Assembly (NCBI RefSeq): GCF_015160875.1 | Contig: NZ_CP063374.1 | Location: 5,273,501-5,337,500, forward strand | DNA from: Streptomyces chromofuscus | Lineage (GTDB): Bacteria > Actinomycetota > Actinomycetes > Streptomycetales > Streptomycetaceae | DNA length: 64,000 bases | Reading direction: 5' to 3' | Shown here: positions 24,008 to 32,850 of the stretch, piece by piece | Position numbering within the stretch: the first letter of the stretch is position 1 | Layout of the letters: every line of letters begins with the position of its first letter | Program-made: the position numbers and the translations under genes | The notes under the pieces: generated by a model | Seen by the model: only the letters and a program-made list of their open reading frames with translations | What the model was told of the DNA's origin: nothing | Databases searched by the model: none

Positions 24008-25462
24008 GTGACCCACGGACCGCTCACGACGGAGACCGGTGCTCCGGTCGCCGACAACCAGAACAGTGAGACCGCGGGCGTCGGTGGCCCGGTCCTCGTC
24101 CAGGACCAGCTCCTGCTCGAGAAGCTGGCCCACTTCAACCGTGAGCGCATCCCTGAGCGTGTCGTGCACGCCCGCGGCGCCGGCGCCTACGGCACCTTCA
24201 CGGTGACCGCCGACGTGACCAAGTACACGCGGGCGAAGTTCCTCTCCGAGGTCGGCAAGCAGACCGAGGTCTTCCTCCGCTTCTCGACGGTGGCCGGCAA
24301 CCTGGGCGCGGCGGACGCCGTCCGCGACCCGCGCGGCTTCTCGCTGAAGTTCTACACCGAGGAGGGCAACTACGACCTCGTCGGCAACAACACCCCGGTG
24401 TTCTTCGTCAAGGACGCCATCAAGTTCCCGGACTTCATCCACACCCAGAAGCGCGACCCGTACACGGGCTCGACCGAGGCGGACAACGTCTGGGACTTCT
24501 GGAGCCTGTCTCCCGAGTCCACGCACCAGGTGACCTGGCTGTTCGGCGACCGCGGCATCCCCGCCTCGTACCGTCACATGGACGGCTTCGGCTCCCACAC
24601 CTTCCAGTGGAACAACGAGGCCGGTGAGGTCTTCTGGGTCAAGTACCACTTCAAGACCGACCAGGGCATCAAGAACCTCACCGCCGCGGAGGCCGAGGTC
24701 CTCGCGGGCAAGGACCCCGACTCCCACCAGCGCGACCTGCGGGAGGCGATCGAGCGCGGCGAGTTCCCGAGCTGGACCGTGGGCGTGCAGATCATGCCGG
24801 CGGCCGAGGCGGCGACGTACCGCTTCAACCCGTTCGACCTGACCAAGGTGTGGCCGCACGCGGACTACCCGGTCATCGAGATCGGCAAGCTGGAGCTCAA
24901 CCGCAACCCGCAGAACATCTTCGCGGAGGTCGAGCAGTCGATCTTCAGCCCCGCCCACTTCGTGCCGGGCATCGGCCCGTCCCCGGACAAGATGCTCCAG
25001 GGCCGCCTCTTCGCGTACGGCGACGCCCACCGCTACCGCGTCGGCATCAACGCCGACCAGCTGCCGGTGAACCGCCCGCACGCCACCGAGGCGCGCACCC
25101 ACTCCCGTGACGGCTTCCTCTACGACGGTCGGCACGGCGGCGCGAAGAACTACGAGCCGAACAGCTTCGGCGGTCCGGCGCAGACCGGCCGTGCGCTGTG
25201 GCAGCCGTTCGACGCCTTCACGGGCGGCACCGGCAACCACCCGGCCCCTGTGCACGCCGAGGACAACGACTTCGTCCAGGCGGGCAACCTGTACCGGCTG
25301 ATGTCGGAGGACGAGAAGGAGCGTCTGGTCGGCAACCTGGCGGGCGCCCTCTCGCAGGTCTCGCGCGAGGAGATCGTCGAGCGCGCGATCGACAACTTCC
25401 GTCAGGCGGACGCCGACTTCGGCAAGCGGCTGGAGGCCGCGGTCCAGGCCCTGCGCGGCTGA
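24008..25462 (+). CDS. catA: Monofunctional haem catalase (CatA/KatA type)
   Basis: This 484-residue small-subunit catalase shows RVVHARGAGAYG (distal histidine), the FLRFSTVAG and DPRGFSLKFYTEEGN segments, NNTPVFFVKD, and the proximal haem ligand in RLFAYGDAHRYR. It decomposes hydrogen peroxide in the cytoplasm. The GTG at 24008 has AGGAGG six bases upstream. Its promoter overlaps a perfect CatR-type palindrome, and the divergent neighbour is catR, so peroxide induction is very likely. A strong terminator follows. Confidence 0.95.
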   Translation: MTHGPLTTETGAPVADNQNSETAGVGGPVLVQDQLLLEKLAHFNRERIPERVVHARGAGAYGTFTVTADVTKYTRAKFLSEVGKQTEVFLRFSTVAGNLGAADAVRDPRGFSLKFYTEEGNYDLVGNNTPVFFVKDAIKFPDFIHTQKRDPYTGSTEADNVWDFWSLSPESTHQVTWLFGDRGIPASYRHMDGFGSHTFQWNNEAGEVFWVKYHFKTDQGIKNLTAAEAEVLAGKDPDSHQRDLREAIERGEFPSWTVGVQIMPAAEAATYRFNPFDLTKVWPHADYPVIEIGKLELNRNPQNIFAEVEQSIFSPAHFVPGIGPSPDKMLQGRLFAYGDAHRYRVGINADQLPVNRPHATEARTHSRDGFLYDGRHGGAKNYEPNSFGGPAQTGRALWQPFDAFTGGTGNHPAPVHAEDNDFVQAGNLYRLMSEDEKERLVGNLAGALSQVSREEIVERAIDNFRQADADFGKRLEAAVQALRG

Positions 25463-25493
25463 CACAACCAGCACTGGACCGCTTGCCGAGAGG

Positions 25494-25533
25494 ACGGGCC
25501 GGATCCCCCCGCACACGGGGGGATCCGGCCCGT
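25494..25533 (+). terminator. Terminator of the catalase gene
   Basis: A 17-bp perfect inverted repeat (25494-25510 with 25517-25533) with a GCACAC loop lies 32 bases after the catalase stop codon, followed by TCGTG. Confidence 0.88.
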
Positions 25534-25573
25534 TCGTGCACGCGAATCGCATCGAACCGGCGGCGGGACGCGA

Positions 25574-25966
25574 TCAGGCCGGGATCTGCTGTCGTACCGG
25601 CGCCCAGCAGCGAATGATGTCGCGGACCGAGACGATGCCGGCGGGTTCGCCGCCGTCCAGCACGATGAGGTGCCGGAAGCCGCCGTGCGCCATGGCGCGG
25701 GCGGCCTCCTCCAGGGTCCACGACGGGGCCGCGAACACGACGTCGGTGGTGGTGTGGGCGTGGGCGTGCTCGGTGTCGGGGTTCTGGCCGTGGCCCACGG
25801 AGTTGAGGATGTCGCGTTCGGTCAGGATGCCGATTCCGCCGGCGTCGGGGTCGTGGACCACGGCCGCGCCCACCCGGCGGGCGGACATCAGCGCCGCGGC
25901 CTGGCGCAGGGTGTGGGTGGGGCCGATGGTGAGGACGACTGTGCTCATGGCGTCACGTACGAGCAT
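25574..25966 (-). CDS. Two-CBS-domain protein
   Basis: This 130-residue protein is a pair of CBS domains (VRDAMSTVVLTIGPTHTLRQAA...GIGILTERDIL and FAAPSWTLEEAARAM...GIVSVRDIIR). Stand-alone CBS pairs bind adenine nucleotides and act as small regulatory modules. There is a His-rich linker between the domains (residues about 62-72, EHAHAHTTT). The ATG at 25966 has AGGAGG upstream; the GTG at 25978 overlaps that site and is less likely. It is monocistronic, and its target is unknown. Confidence 0.85.
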   Translation of the reverse strand: MLVRDAMSTVVLTIGPTHTLRQAAALMSARRVGAAVVHDPDAGGIGILTERDILNSVGHGQNPDTEHAHAHTTTDVVFAAPSWTLEEAARAMAHGGFRHLIVLDGGEPAGIVSVRDIIRCWAPVRQQIPA

Positions 25967-26084
25967 GGATGGAGCCACCTCCTGGAGTGCCCCCGCCGAG
26001 TGTCCGTTCGTTCAGAGTTTCACAAGTTCACAAGTGGGGGGACCTTCAGGGTGGCAGGCAAAGCCCGGGTCAACAAGTAGGCGT

Positions 26085-26885
26085 TCAGAAACGCTGGTTG
26101 AGGTATGCCAGCAACTCGTCGTGCAGCAGGCCGTTCGACGCGGCGGCGTTGCCGCTGTGCGGGCCGGGGCGGCCGTCGAGGCCGGTGAAGGTGCCGCCGG
26201 CCTCCGTGACGATGATCGCGTTGGCCGCCATGTCCCACAGGGACAGCTCCGGCTCGGCGCACATGTCGACGGACCCCTCGGCGACCATCATGTACGGCCA
26301 GAAGTCGCCGTACGCGCGCGTGCGCCACACCTCGCGGCCGAGGTCGAGGAAGCCGTTCAGGCGGCCCTGCTCCTCCCAGCCGGAGAGGGAGGAGTACGCG
26401 AAGGACGCGTCCGAGAGCTTGGCGACGCGTGAGACGTGCATCCGGCTCGCGGAGGTGAGGCTGCGGCCGCTGAACGCGCCGTGGCCCTTCGCGGCCCACC
26501 AGCGGCGGCCGAGGGCAGGGGCGGAGACGACGCCGACGACGGGCTGGTAGCCGCCTTCCGACGCCTCCATCAGGGAAATGAGCGTCGCCCAGACGGGGAC
26601 GCCGCGGACGTAGTTCTTGGTGCCGTCGATGGGGTCGATGACCCAGCGGCGCGGGCCCGTGCCCTCGACGCCGTACTCCTCGCCGAGGATCGCGTCGCGC
26701 GGGCGGGCGCGCTGGAGGTGGCCCCGGATGAGTTCCTCGGCGGCCCGGTCGGCCTCGGAGACCGGCGTCATGTCGGGCTTGGTTTCGACCTTCAGGTCGA
26801 GGGCCTTGAAGCGGTCCGTCGTCGCGGCGTCGGCGGCGTCGGCGAGGACGTGGGCCAGACGCAGGTCGTCGAGATAGTCGGGCAT
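26085..26885 (-). CDS. hisN: Histidinol-phosphatase (inositol monophosphatase family)
   Basis: This 266-residue enzyme has the inositol-monophosphatase metal-binding motifs: ILGEEYG, DPIDGTKNYVRG and LWDMAANAIIVTEAGG. In S. coelicolor the enzyme at this chromosomal position was shown to be the histidinol-phosphate phosphatase of histidine biosynthesis (HisN), and sequence and context match. It would convert histidinol phosphate to histidinol in the cytoplasm. The ATG at 26885 gives the family start MPDYLDDLRLAH. A repeat-rich non-coding region lies upstream. Confidence 0.88.
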   Translation of the reverse strand: MPDYLDDLRLAHVLADAADAATTDRFKALDLKVETKPDMTPVSEADRAAEELIRGHLQRARPRDAILGEEYGVEGTGPRRWVIDPIDGTKNYVRGVPVWATLISLMEASEGGYQPVVGVVSAPALGRRWWAAKGHGAFSGRSLTSASRMHVSRVAKLSDASFAYSSLSGWEEQGRLNGFLDLGREVWRTRAYGDFWPYMMVAEGSVDMCAEPELSLWDMAANAIIVTEAGGTFTGLDGRPGPHSGNAAASNGLLHDELLAYLNQRF

Positions 26886-27648
26886 GTGAGGCACGGTATC
26901 TGTCCTGATCGGTACGGGGCTACAGGGGTCGGTGACGGCGGGGGTTGCGCGGCGTGCGGCCGGGCGCGAGCGGGCGCACGTCCCGGCGCGAGACCACACC
27001 ACCACGCCCGCCGGGGAGCCGGGCAGGCAGGGGGTGCGATGGCAGTTGTGGGGAGCGCCCATCGCCCGCGCTCGCCGTGCCGCCGCGCCCAGGTGCGGGG
27101 TTTGCCTGCGCCCCGCGCTCGCCGTGCCGTCGCGCCCAGGTGTGGGGATTGCTCGCGCTCGCCGTGCCGTCGCGCAGGTGCGGGGTTTGCCCGCGCTCCG
27201 CGCTCGCCGTGCCGTCGCGCAGGTGCGGGGTTTGCCCGCGCTCCGCGCTCGCCGTGCCGTCGCGCAGGTGCGGGGTTTGCCCGCGCTCCGCTCTCGCCGT
27301 GCCGTCGCGCAGGTGCGGGGTTTGCCCACGCTCCGCTCTCGCCGTGCCGTCGCGCAGGTGCGGGGTTTGCCCACGCTCCGCTCTCGCCGTGCCGCCGCGC
27401 AGGTGCGGGGATTGCCCGCGACCCGCGCCCGCCGTGCCGTCGCGCAGGTGCGGGGATTGCTCGTCGCCCGTGCTCGCCGAGCCTCCACTCAGGTGCGAGT
27501 AACCCCACCACCCCGGGCCGTTCGAGCGCCTCGCACGCCCGTCGACCCCCACGGGCCCGTCCCGTCCCGAGCCTCCGCGCGGACCCTTGACAGTGCTCCC
27601 GCACCCGTCAAATCTGGGCGCAGAGTCCGTCCCCCCAGGGAGGCGATG
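26886..27648. repeat. Intergenic 45-bp tandem repeat array
   Basis: No gene is supported. About nine copies of a 45-bp unit lie between about 27070 and 27495; the anchor CGGGG(T/A)TTGC recurs at 27181, 27226, 27271, 27316, 27361, 27406 and 27451, exactly 45 apart, with two irregular copies before. The unit contains GCCGTGCCGTCGCGCAGGTG. Because 45 is a multiple of three, all frames stay open across it and mimic long proteins. The region also carries the hisN promoter side and the TetR promoter. Confidence 0.88.
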
Positions 27649-28257
27649 ATGCCTGCTGCCCGGGAGTCCCTGCTGGACGCCGCCTACACGGCACTCGCGC
27701 GGCGGCCGTGGGCCGCGGTGCGGATGGTGGACGTGGCCGCGGCGGCCGGGGTGTCCCGGCAGACGCTGTACAACGAGTTCGGCAGCAAGGAGGGGCTGGC
27801 CAGAGCCCTGGTGCGCAGGGAGGCCGACGGCTATCTCGCCGGGGTGGACCGGGCCCTCGCCGCCGGCGGCGACCACCGCGAGCGGCTCATGGCGGCCGCC
27901 GAGTGGACGCTCGCGACCGCCCGGGACAACGCCATCGTCCGTGCCATGCTCACCGGCTGCTGGAGCGAGCGGCTGCCCTCACCCACGCTGTCCGCGGTGC
28001 CCTCCGCCTCCGCCGCGGTGCCCGCGCAACGGCGGGCGGACGGGCCCCTGCCCTCGCCCGGCGACTTAGTCGCGCTGGTCCGCGACCGCGCCGTTGCGGT
28101 GCTGGCCGGACCCGGCGTGGCCAGGGCGGACACCGCAGATCTGGTCAGCTCCTGCGAGCTCGTCGTCCGTCTCGCGCTGTCCTGCGTGGCCGCGCCCCCC
28201 GGGCAGGGCGGCGTTGCCGGCCTGGTGCGCGACGCCCTGCACCGGCAGCCGGCGTGA
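27649..28257 (+). CDS. TetR-family regulator with a TTA codon
   Basis: This 202-residue protein has an N-terminal TetR DNA-binding domain (SLLDAAYTALARRPWAAVRMVDVAAAAGVSRQTLYNEFGSKEGL) and an Ala/Pro-rich ligand domain. Its neighbour, in convergent orientation, is an SMR exporter, a common TetR target, although the two do not share a promoter. A TTA leucine codon at 28066-28068 (residue 140) should make translation depend on the bldA tRNA. The ATG at 27649 sits five bases after AGGGAGG; the ATG three bases earlier is too close. Confidence 0.88.
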   Translation: MPAARESLLDAAYTALARRPWAAVRMVDVAAAAGVSRQTLYNEFGSKEGLARALVRREADGYLAGVDRALAAGGDHRERLMAAAEWTLATARDNAIVRAMLTGCWSERLPSPTLSAVPSASAAVPAQRRADGPLPSPGDLVALVRDRAVAVLAGPGVARADTADLVSSCELVVRLALSCVAAPPGQGGVAGLVRDALHRQPA

Positions 28258-28301
28258 GCCCCGCACGCACCCCGACGCACCCGCCGCACGCATCCCGCAG
28301 G

Positions 28302-28340
28302 CACCGTACGACGCTGTACGCACCGTACGACGCTGTACGC
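28302..28340. repeat. Two direct repeats of 19 bp
   Basis: The 19-bp sequence CACCGTACGACGCTGTACG occurs twice in direct tandem between the convergent TetR and SMR genes. Each copy contains a hyphenated dyad (CGTACGACGCTGTACG). Confidence 0.7.
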
Positions 28341-28356
28341 ACCGCCCGCGCACGCC

Positions 28357-28680
28357 TCAGTGTGCCGACCCCGACAGCTGGAGCCCGATCACGCCCACGA
28401 TGACCAGGGTGATCGAGACGATCTTCAGCGTGGAGACGATGTCGCCGAGGAAGACCATGCCGTAGATCGCGGTACCGGCCGCGCCGATCCCGGTCCACAC
28501 CGCGTAGGCGGGACCCACGTCGAGTCTCTTCAGGGCCAGCGTCAGCAGACCGAAGCTGCCGAGCGCGAAGACGCAGAAAGCGATGGTCGGCCAGAGCCTG
28601 GTGAAGCCGTGCGACAGCTTCAGACAGACGGCGAAACCGGTTTCGAGCAACCCGGCCACGATGACCAGCAGCCACGCCAT
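28357..28680 (-). CDS. sugE: SMR-family small exporter (SugE/Gdx type)
   Basis: This 107-residue protein has four membrane helices and the SMR essential glutamate in GLLETGFAV. The AYAVWTGIGAAGTAIYGM segment is characteristic of the SugE/Gdx subgroup, whose members export guanidinium ions, rather than EmrE-type multidrug pumps. The ATG has GGGGAGGAC upstream. No guanidine riboswitch is recognisable in the 136 bases before it. A TetR gene is convergent on the other side. Confidence 0.88.
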   Translation of the reverse strand: MAWLLVIVAGLLETGFAVCLKLSHGFTRLWPTIAFCVFALGSFGLLTLALKRLDVGPAYAVWTGIGAAGTAIYGMVFLGDIVSTLKIVSITLVIVGVIGLQLSGSAH

Positions 28681-28816
28681 GTGCTGTCCTCCCCGTTTCT
28701 CACGTACTGTGACCGCTTGTCAGGCGTTTGTCAGGGTTGGCATCCGGCTTTTGCGATTATGCCCTTACCGAACCCGCGCGAAGACAAACCCTGCGTGCAG
28801 AGAAACAAGGGAACGG

Positions 28817-29827
28817 TCAGTCTCCTTCCGTGCGCTCCCGGGTCGCCAGCAGCCGCCGCAGCGAGTACAGCCGGGCTGGGTCGGCGTGCCCCTCGGCCAC
28901 CCACGCGTCCAGCGCGCAGTCCTGCTCGTCGTGACTGCACGCGCGCGGGCAGCCCTCCGTGCCCGGCTCCAGGTCGGGGAAGGCGTGGATGACCCGGGAC
29001 GGGTCGATGTGCGCGAGCCCGAACGACCGTACGCCCGGGGTGTCGATCACCCAGCCGTCCGTGCCGGTCAGCGGCAGGGCCAGCGCCGACGTGGTGGTGT
29101 GCCGGCCACGGCCGGTCACCGCGTTCACACGCCCCGTCAGCCGCCGCCGCTCCTCCGGGACGAGCGCGTTGACCAACGTCGTCTTGCCGACGCCCGAGTG
29201 ACCGACGAACGCCGTAACCTTGCCCTCCAACTGCTCGAACACCCGCTCCGCCGCGCTGCCGTCCTCCAGCTCCTCGCGGCTGGTGACGACGTACGGGATG
29301 TCCAGGTCGCCGTAGAGCTCCAGGAGCTTGTCGGGCGGGGCGAGGTCCGACTTGGTCAGCACCAGGAGGGGGTCGAGGCCGCCGTCGTACGCCGCCACCA
29401 GGCATCGGTCGATCAGGCGCGGGCGCGGCTCGGGGTCGGCGAGGGCCGTGACGACGGCGAGCTGGTCGGCGTTGGCGACGACCACCCGCTCGTACGGGTC
29501 GTCGTCGTCCGCGGTGCGGCGCAGCACCGAGGTGCGCTCCTCGATGCGCACGATCCGCGCGAGCGTGTCCTTCGCGCCGGACAGGTCGCCGACGAGGGCC
29601 ACCCGGTCACCGACCACCGCCGCCTTGCGGCCCAGCTCGCGGGCCTTCATGGCCAGGACGACGCGGTCCTCGACCAGACACGTCAGGCGGCCGCGGTCGA
29701 CCGTGAGGACCATGCCCTCGGCCGCGTCCTCGTGTTTGGGGCGGATGTTCGTACGCGGCCGGTTGCCCTTGCGGTTGGGGCGGGAGCGGATGTCGTCCTC
29801 GTCGGTGTGCTTGCCGTAACGGCGCAT
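28817..29827 (-). CDS. rsgA: Ribosome biogenesis GTPase RsgA (YjeQ)
   Basis: This 336-residue circularly permuted GTPase has an N-terminal OB fold, then G4 LTKSDL, G1 GHSGVGKTT and G3 DTPGV in permuted order, followed by a C-terminal zinc knuckle (CPRACSHDEQDC). RsgA checks maturation of the 30S subunit. Its ATG is 10 bases from the aroA stop codon, so the two form an operon, an arrangement I recall from other actinomycetes. Confidence 0.93.
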   Translation of the reverse strand: MRRYGKHTDEDDIRSRPNRKGNRPRTNIRPKHEDAAEGMVLTVDRGRLTCLVEDRVVLAMKARELGRKAAVVGDRVALVGDLSGAKDTLARIVRIEERTSVLRRTADDDDPYERVVVANADQLAVVTALADPEPRPRLIDRCLVAAYDGGLDPLLVLTKSDLAPPDKLLELYGDLDIPYVVTSREELEDGSAAERVFEQLEGKVTAFVGHSGVGKTTLVNALVPEERRRLTGRVNAVTGRGRHTTTSALALPLTGTDGWVIDTPGVRSFGLAHIDPSRVIHAFPDLEPGTEGCPRACSHDEQDCALDAWVAEGHADPARLYSLRRLLATRERTEGD

Positions 29828-29837
29828 GGCGTGATCC

Positions 29838-31154
29838 CTAGGCCCCGAGCATCCCGGTCCACAGTTCGGGGAAGTCCGGCAGGGTCTTCGCCGTCGTCGC
29901 CACGTTCTCGATCCGCACGCCCTCCACCGCGAGGCCGATGATCGCGCCGGCGGTCGCCATGCGGTGGTCCTCGTAGGTGCGGAAGACCCCGCCGTGCAGC
30001 GGACGCGGGCGGATGCGCAGACCGTCGGCGGTCTCGGTGACGTCACCGCCGAGTTCGTTGATCTCCTTGGTGAGCGCGGCCAGGCGGTCCGTCTCGTGCA
30101 GCCGCAGATGCGCCACGCCGCGCAGCGTGGAGGGGGAGTCGGCGAGGGCGGCGACCGCCGCGACGCCGGGGGTCAGTTCACCGACGTCGCCGAGGTCCAC
30201 GTCGATGCCGTGGATCGCACCCGATCCGGTGAATACCAGGCCGTAGTCGGTCAGTTCACACGAACCGCCCATCTCGGTGAAGATCTCCCGCAGTCGGTCG
30301 CCGGGCTGGGTGGTGCGGGCCGGCCAGTCCGGGATCAGCACCTTGCCGCCGGTGACCAGGGCCGCCGCCAGGAACGGCTGGGCGTTGGACAGGTCCGGCT
30401 CGATCGTCAGGTCCCGGCCGAGCAGGGCACCCGGCGTGACCCGCCAGACGTTGGGCTCGCCGCCCGACTCCGGGGTGTCGACCTGCGCGCCGACCGCGCG
30501 CAGCATGTCGACGGTCATCCGGATGTGCGGCACGGACGGCAGCGTGGAGCCGATGTGGCGGACCTCGACGCCCTGGTTGAACCGCGGGCCGGACAGCAGC
30601 AGGGCGCTGACGAACTGGGACGACGACGAGGCGTCGACCTCGACCGGGCCGCCGTCCAGCGCGCCCCCGCCGTGCACGGTCAGCGGCAGCGCGCCGCGGC
30701 CGTCGTCGTCGATCCGGGCGCCGAGCACACGCAGGGCGTCGATGACGCCGTTCAGGGGACGCTCGTACGACCTCGGGTCGCCGTCGAAGCGGACGGGGCC
30801 GTCGGCGAGCGCGGCGACCGGCGGCAGGAAGCGCATCACCGTGCCGGCGTTGCCGACGTCGACCGTGGCGGGGCCGCGCAGGCCTGCCGGGAGCACGCGC
30901 CACGCCTCTCCGGTGCCGTCCGGGCCCACGCCCTCCTCGATGCCGACGCCCATCGTCCGCAGGGCGCCGGCCATCAGGAGCGTGTCGCGGGAGCGCAGCG
31001 GGCGCCGCAGCCAGCCGGGCTCCGAGGCGAGGGCGGCGAGCACCAGCGCCCGGTTGGTGACCGACTTGGACCCGGGCACGTGGACCGTCGCGTCGACGGC
31101 TCCGCTCGCGTGCGGGGCGGGCCAGAGGGCGGTGTCTGCGGGGTTCTGCGCCAT
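29838..31154 (-). CDS. aroA: 3-phosphoshikimate 1-carboxyvinyltransferase (EPSP synthase)
   Basis: This 438-residue enzyme of the shikimate pathway has HVPGSKSVTNRALVLAAL near the N-terminus, the VGNAGTVMRFLPPVAAL loop (a GNAGT motif), DASSSSQFVSALLL, and the C-terminal HLRLHETDRLAAL and TYEDHRMATAGAII segments. It joins shikimate-3-phosphate and phosphoenolpyruvate. The ATG at 31154 begins MAQNPADTALWPAP. It is the first gene of an aroA-rsgA operon. Confidence 0.94.
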   Translation of the reverse strand: MAQNPADTALWPAPHASGAVDATVHVPGSKSVTNRALVLAALASEPGWLRRPLRSRDTLLMAGALRTMGVGIEEGVGPDGTGEAWRVLPAGLRGPATVDVGNAGTVMRFLPPVAALADGPVRFDGDPRSYERPLNGVIDALRVLGARIDDDGRGALPLTVHGGGALDGGPVEVDASSSSQFVSALLLSGPRFNQGVEVRHIGSTLPSVPHIRMTVDMLRAVGAQVDTPESGGEPNVWRVTPGALLGRDLTIEPDLSNAQPFLAAALVTGGKVLIPDWPARTTQPGDRLREIFTEMGGSCELTDYGLVFTGSGAIHGIDVDLGDVGELTPGVAAVAALADSPSTLRGVAHLRLHETDRLAALTKEINELGGDVTETADGLRIRPRPLHGGVFRTYEDHRMATAGAIIGLAVEGVRIENVATTAKTLPDFPELWTGMLGA

Positions 31155-31240
31155 GGGCCCCACTCTAGTGGGCGGCGGTGGTTCGGGTACGGGTGCGTTG
31201 TGGCTGGTCGGGCAGTCGGCGGTGCGCCGTCGCGGGGCGC

Positions 31241-31954
31241 TCACACCTCCAGCAGCCAGCGCCCGCCACCGATCAGCGAGCTCAGCGACACCACGTGGAA
31301 GAGGAACAGCCACAGCCCCGCCGGTACGTGCGTCAGCCGTGACAGTTGGTCCGCGTCCGAGTCGCCGGCGCCCGACCGCCGCCGCTTCGCCTGGAGCTCG
31401 AACGCCGGACGCACCCCGCCGAGCAGCAGGAACCACACGACCACGTACGCGAACGCCGCCTGCACCTGGGGCCCGGCCAGCCAGGAGACCAGCAGGAAGG
31501 CGCCGCCGGTCAGGAAGACGGTCAGGACGCCGTACGCGTTGCGGATCATCACCAGCATGGCCAGCAGCAGGGCCGTCGCCACCCACAGCAGCAGCGTGAT
31601 GCGCCCCGTCGCGAGCAGCGCCGCGCCGCCGAGGCCCAGCAGCGGGGGAGCGGTGTAGCCGGCGGCCGCGGTGAGGATCATGCCGATGCCGTACGGCTTG
31701 CCCCGGCTGACCGTGAGGCCGCTGGTGTCGGAATGCAGGCGTATGCCGGTCAGGGTGCGGCCGGTGAGCAGTGCGACCAGGCCGTGGCCGCCCTCGTGGG
31801 CGATGGTGATGGCGTTGCGGGCGAGACGCCACAGCCCGTGCGGGACGACCACGGCGACGGCGGCGGCCAGGGTGGCGAGGACGACCCACAGGTCGGGGTC
31901 GGGCTGAGTGCCGACGAGTTCGTCCCAGAGGGAGGTGGCTGTCGTGCTGTCCAT
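31241..31954 (-). CDS. M50B-like membrane metalloprotease
   Basis: This 237-residue polytopic membrane protein carries HEGGH (in ITIAHEGGHGLVALL), matching the HExxH-type zinc site of the M50B peptidase-like family, and about six hydrophobic helices. The second metal ligand expected in site-2 proteases is not obvious, so proteolysis is uncertain. It diverges from the SRAP gene with 50 bases between start codons. Substrate unknown. Confidence 0.82.
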   Translation of the reverse strand: MDSTTATSLWDELVGTQPDPDLWVVLATLAAAVAVVVPHGLWRLARNAITIAHEGGHGLVALLTGRTLTGIRLHSDTSGLTVSRGKPYGIGMILTAAAGYTAPPLLGLGGAALLATGRITLLLWVATALLLAMLVMIRNAYGVLTVFLTGGAFLLVSWLAGPQVQAAFAYVVVWFLLLGGVRPAFELQAKRRRSGAGDSDADQLSRLTHVPAGLWLFLFHVVSLSSLIGGGRWLLEV

Positions 31955-32004
31955 GTGGCTGGGGCGCTCCCTGTGATCGGCGAAGGTCTGGCAGTGTGGC
32001 ACGT

Positions 32005-32820
32005 ATGTGCGGACGGTATGCAGCGAGTCGTAGGCCCGAGGATCTCGCAGGAATCTTCGAGATCGACAAGTGGGAGCCCGAGGAGACCCTGGAGCCCGAC
32101 TACAACGTGGCGCCCACGAAGGAGGTCTACGCGGTCCTCGACCGTCCTTTGAAGGACGTCGACGACCCGCGGCCGGTTCGGCAGCTGCGCAGGCTCAAGT
32201 GGGGACTCGTCCCGTCCTGGTCCAAGACGCCCGAGGGCGGCGCCCGGATGATCAACGCGCGTGCCGAGACCGTCCACGAGAAGCCCGCCTACCGCCGCGC
32301 CTTCGCCGCCCGGCGCTGCGTCCTCCCCGCCGACGGCTACTACGAGTGGGTCACCGGCAAGCAGGAGCGGGACCTGGAGGTCGAGGGCAAGAAGAAGCGG
32401 CCGCGCAAGCAGCCGTACTTCGTGCTGCCCGCCGACGGATCGGTCTTCGCGATGGCCGGGCTGTACGAGTTCTGGCGGGACCGGACGCTGCCCGACGACC
32501 ACCCGCAGGCGTGGTGGGTCACCTGCTCGGTGATCACCACCGAGGCCGAGAGCGGCCCGCTGGCCGTGTCCCCGGCCGAGGGTCCGCACTCGCTCGCCGA
32601 CATCCACCCCCGGATGCCGCTGATGCTCACCCCCGACCGCTGGGACGCCTGGCTCGACCCGTCCCGCACCGACCCCGACGACCTGCGGGAACTGCTCGCT
32701 CCGCCGCCGCCCGGCCTGATGCGCGCCTACCCGGTGACCACGGCCGTCTCCAACGTCCGCAACAACGGGCCGGAGCTGCTGAAGGAGCTGGAGGGGCCGG
32801 TGGAGGGCACACTCTTCTGA
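32005..32820 (+). CDS. SRAP-domain protein (HMCES/YedK family)
   Basis: This 271-residue protein starts MCGRYAASRR. Cys2, exposed after methionine removal, is the catalytic residue that crosslinks to abasic sites in single-stranded DNA, so the ATG at 32005 is preferred over an upstream GTG. Other SRAP motifs are INARAETV, LPADGYYEW (glutamate) and DIHPRMPLML (histidine). The family protects abasic sites during replication. It is followed by a hydrolase gene 30 bases on. Confidence 0.92.
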   Translation: MCGRYAASRRPEDLAGIFEIDKWEPEETLEPDYNVAPTKEVYAVLDRPLKDVDDPRPVRQLRRLKWGLVPSWSKTPEGGARMINARAETVHEKPAYRRAFAARRCVLPADGYYEWVTGKQERDLEVEGKKKRPRKQPYFVLPADGSVFAMAGLYEFWRDRTLPDDHPQAWWVTCSVITTEAESGPLAVSPAEGPHSLADIHPRMPLMLTPDRWDAWLDPSRTDPDDLRELLAPPPPGLMRAYPVTTAVSNVRNNGPELLKELEGPVEGTLF

Positions 32821-32850
32821 CGTGAGCCGAGATGTGAACGACGGAACGGC

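Noticed and set aside
27070..27495. CRISPR array
   Set aside because: Repeats are directly contiguous without unique spacers and there are no cas genes.
26932..27640. Long repetitive proteins read from the 45-bp repeat array
   Set aside because: The repeat length is a multiple of three, so frames stay open on both strands; none has a ribosome site or non-repeat conserved domain.
28681..28816. Guanidine riboswitch before the SMR exporter
   Set aside because: The short leader lacks the conserved ykkC aptamer segments; only a ribosome site and weak direct repeats (CTGACAA) are visible.
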